Assembly: GCA_017540645.1 (NCBI GenBank) | Contig: JAFYAQ010000004.1 | Coordinates: 1 to 64,000, forward strand | Reading direction: 5' to 3' | Source: Oscillospiraceae bacterium | GTDB taxonomy: Bacteria; Bacillota; Clostridia; Oscillospirales; Oscillospiraceae | DNA: 64,000 nt | Shown: in pieces, positions 63,978-64,000 of the stretch | How the letters are laid out: every line of letters starts with the position of its first letter | How positions within the stretch are numbered: position 1 is the first letter of the stretch | Notes under the pieces: model-generated | Databases searched by the model: none | What the model was told of the DNA's origin: nothing | What the model saw: the letters and a program-made list of their open reading frames with translations, nothing else | Program-made: the position numbers and the translations under genes

Positions 63978-64000
63978 TCGACGCCATGGGCGGCGACAAC
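63965..64000 (+). CDS. plsX: Phosphate acyltransferase PlsX, N-terminal 12 codons
   Basis: The window ends after 12 codons reading MRILIDAMGGDN, the standard start of PlsX, which makes acyl phosphate for phospholipid synthesis. ATG 63965 overlaps the trmFO stop by 13 bp, and GGAGAGCTG lies 6-8 bp upstream. Confidence 0.75.
   Translation, partial: MRILIDAMGGDN

Overview
The window is a GC-rich, low-redundancy stretch of a Bacillota (Firmicutes) chromosome, most likely a spore-forming gut clostridium of the Oscillospiraceae type. The evidence is the gene content and order: tig-clpP-clpX-lon-engB, scpA-scpB, remA-gmk-rpoZ-priA-def-fmt-rsmB-rlmN-stp-pknB-rsgA and dprA-topA-trmFO, sporulation genes (GerW/YtfJ, a SipL-like SPOCS-LysM protein, a DacB/DacF-type carboxypeptidase), an IspH-ribosomal protein S1 fusion, and frequent GTG/TTG starts. 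No taxonomic search was possible, so the family name is an inference.

Bases 1-10,000 are accessory. They hold the C-terminal part of a pilin-like surface protein built of isopeptide (Spy0128/Cna-B type) domains, a class B sortase, a Vat-like acetyltransferase, a Sel1-repeat lipoprotein, and a patch (4,600-6,010) of tRNA-end-like repeats that encloses an 84-bp sortase relic and a 216-aa cysteine-motif protein of unknown function. Next comes an AT-richer island (about 6,010-9,755) with one operon: ECF sigma factor, membrane protein, ABC ATPase, ABC-2 permease. A 17-bp inverted match lies just inside both island ends. A 22-bp copy of the 3' end of tRNA-Ala(CGC) lies on the left, and the intact tRNA gene closes the right end.

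From about 10,000 to the end the sequence is dense, nearly all plus-strand, and housekeeping. In order it holds: uppP; an FtsK/SpoIIIE translocase; mini-RNase III; RqcH; a Nudix hydrolase; rplS with its own promoter and structured leader; lepB, rbgA, rnhB, yraN and a phosphoesterase; the trigger factor-Clp-Lon proteostasis block; a site-2 protease, scpAB, ytfI-ytfJ, dacB and rluB; an RpiR regulator; baiN-cmk-plsC-ispH/rpsA; ispD-ispF; a DUF3343 plus cysteine desulfurase pair; the c-di-AMP module cdaA-cdaR, followed by a DUF5685 protein, a cysteine-tailed J-domain protein and a membrane protein; yicC-remA-gmk-rpoZ-priA-def-fmt-rsmB-rlmN-stp-pknB-rsgA; the SipL-like gene; a NusG-II and Gx-transporter pair; a SpoU methyltransferase; dprA-topA-trmFO; and the first 12 codons of plsX.

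Many neighbouring genes overlap by a few bases (ATGA, GTGA, TTGA), so they probably form long, translationally coupled operons. Clear promoters, each with a 16-18 bp spacer, mark a few transcription starts (uppP, rplS, lepB, tig, rpiR, ispD, cdaA, tRNA-Ala). The most unusual points are the bounded sigma/ABC island, the repeat cluster with the sortase relic, the strong internal ribosome-binding site inside the ispH-rpsA fusion, the perfect 17-bp hairpin that covers the ribosome-binding site of the DUF3343 gene, and the cysteine-rich tail of the J-domain protein.
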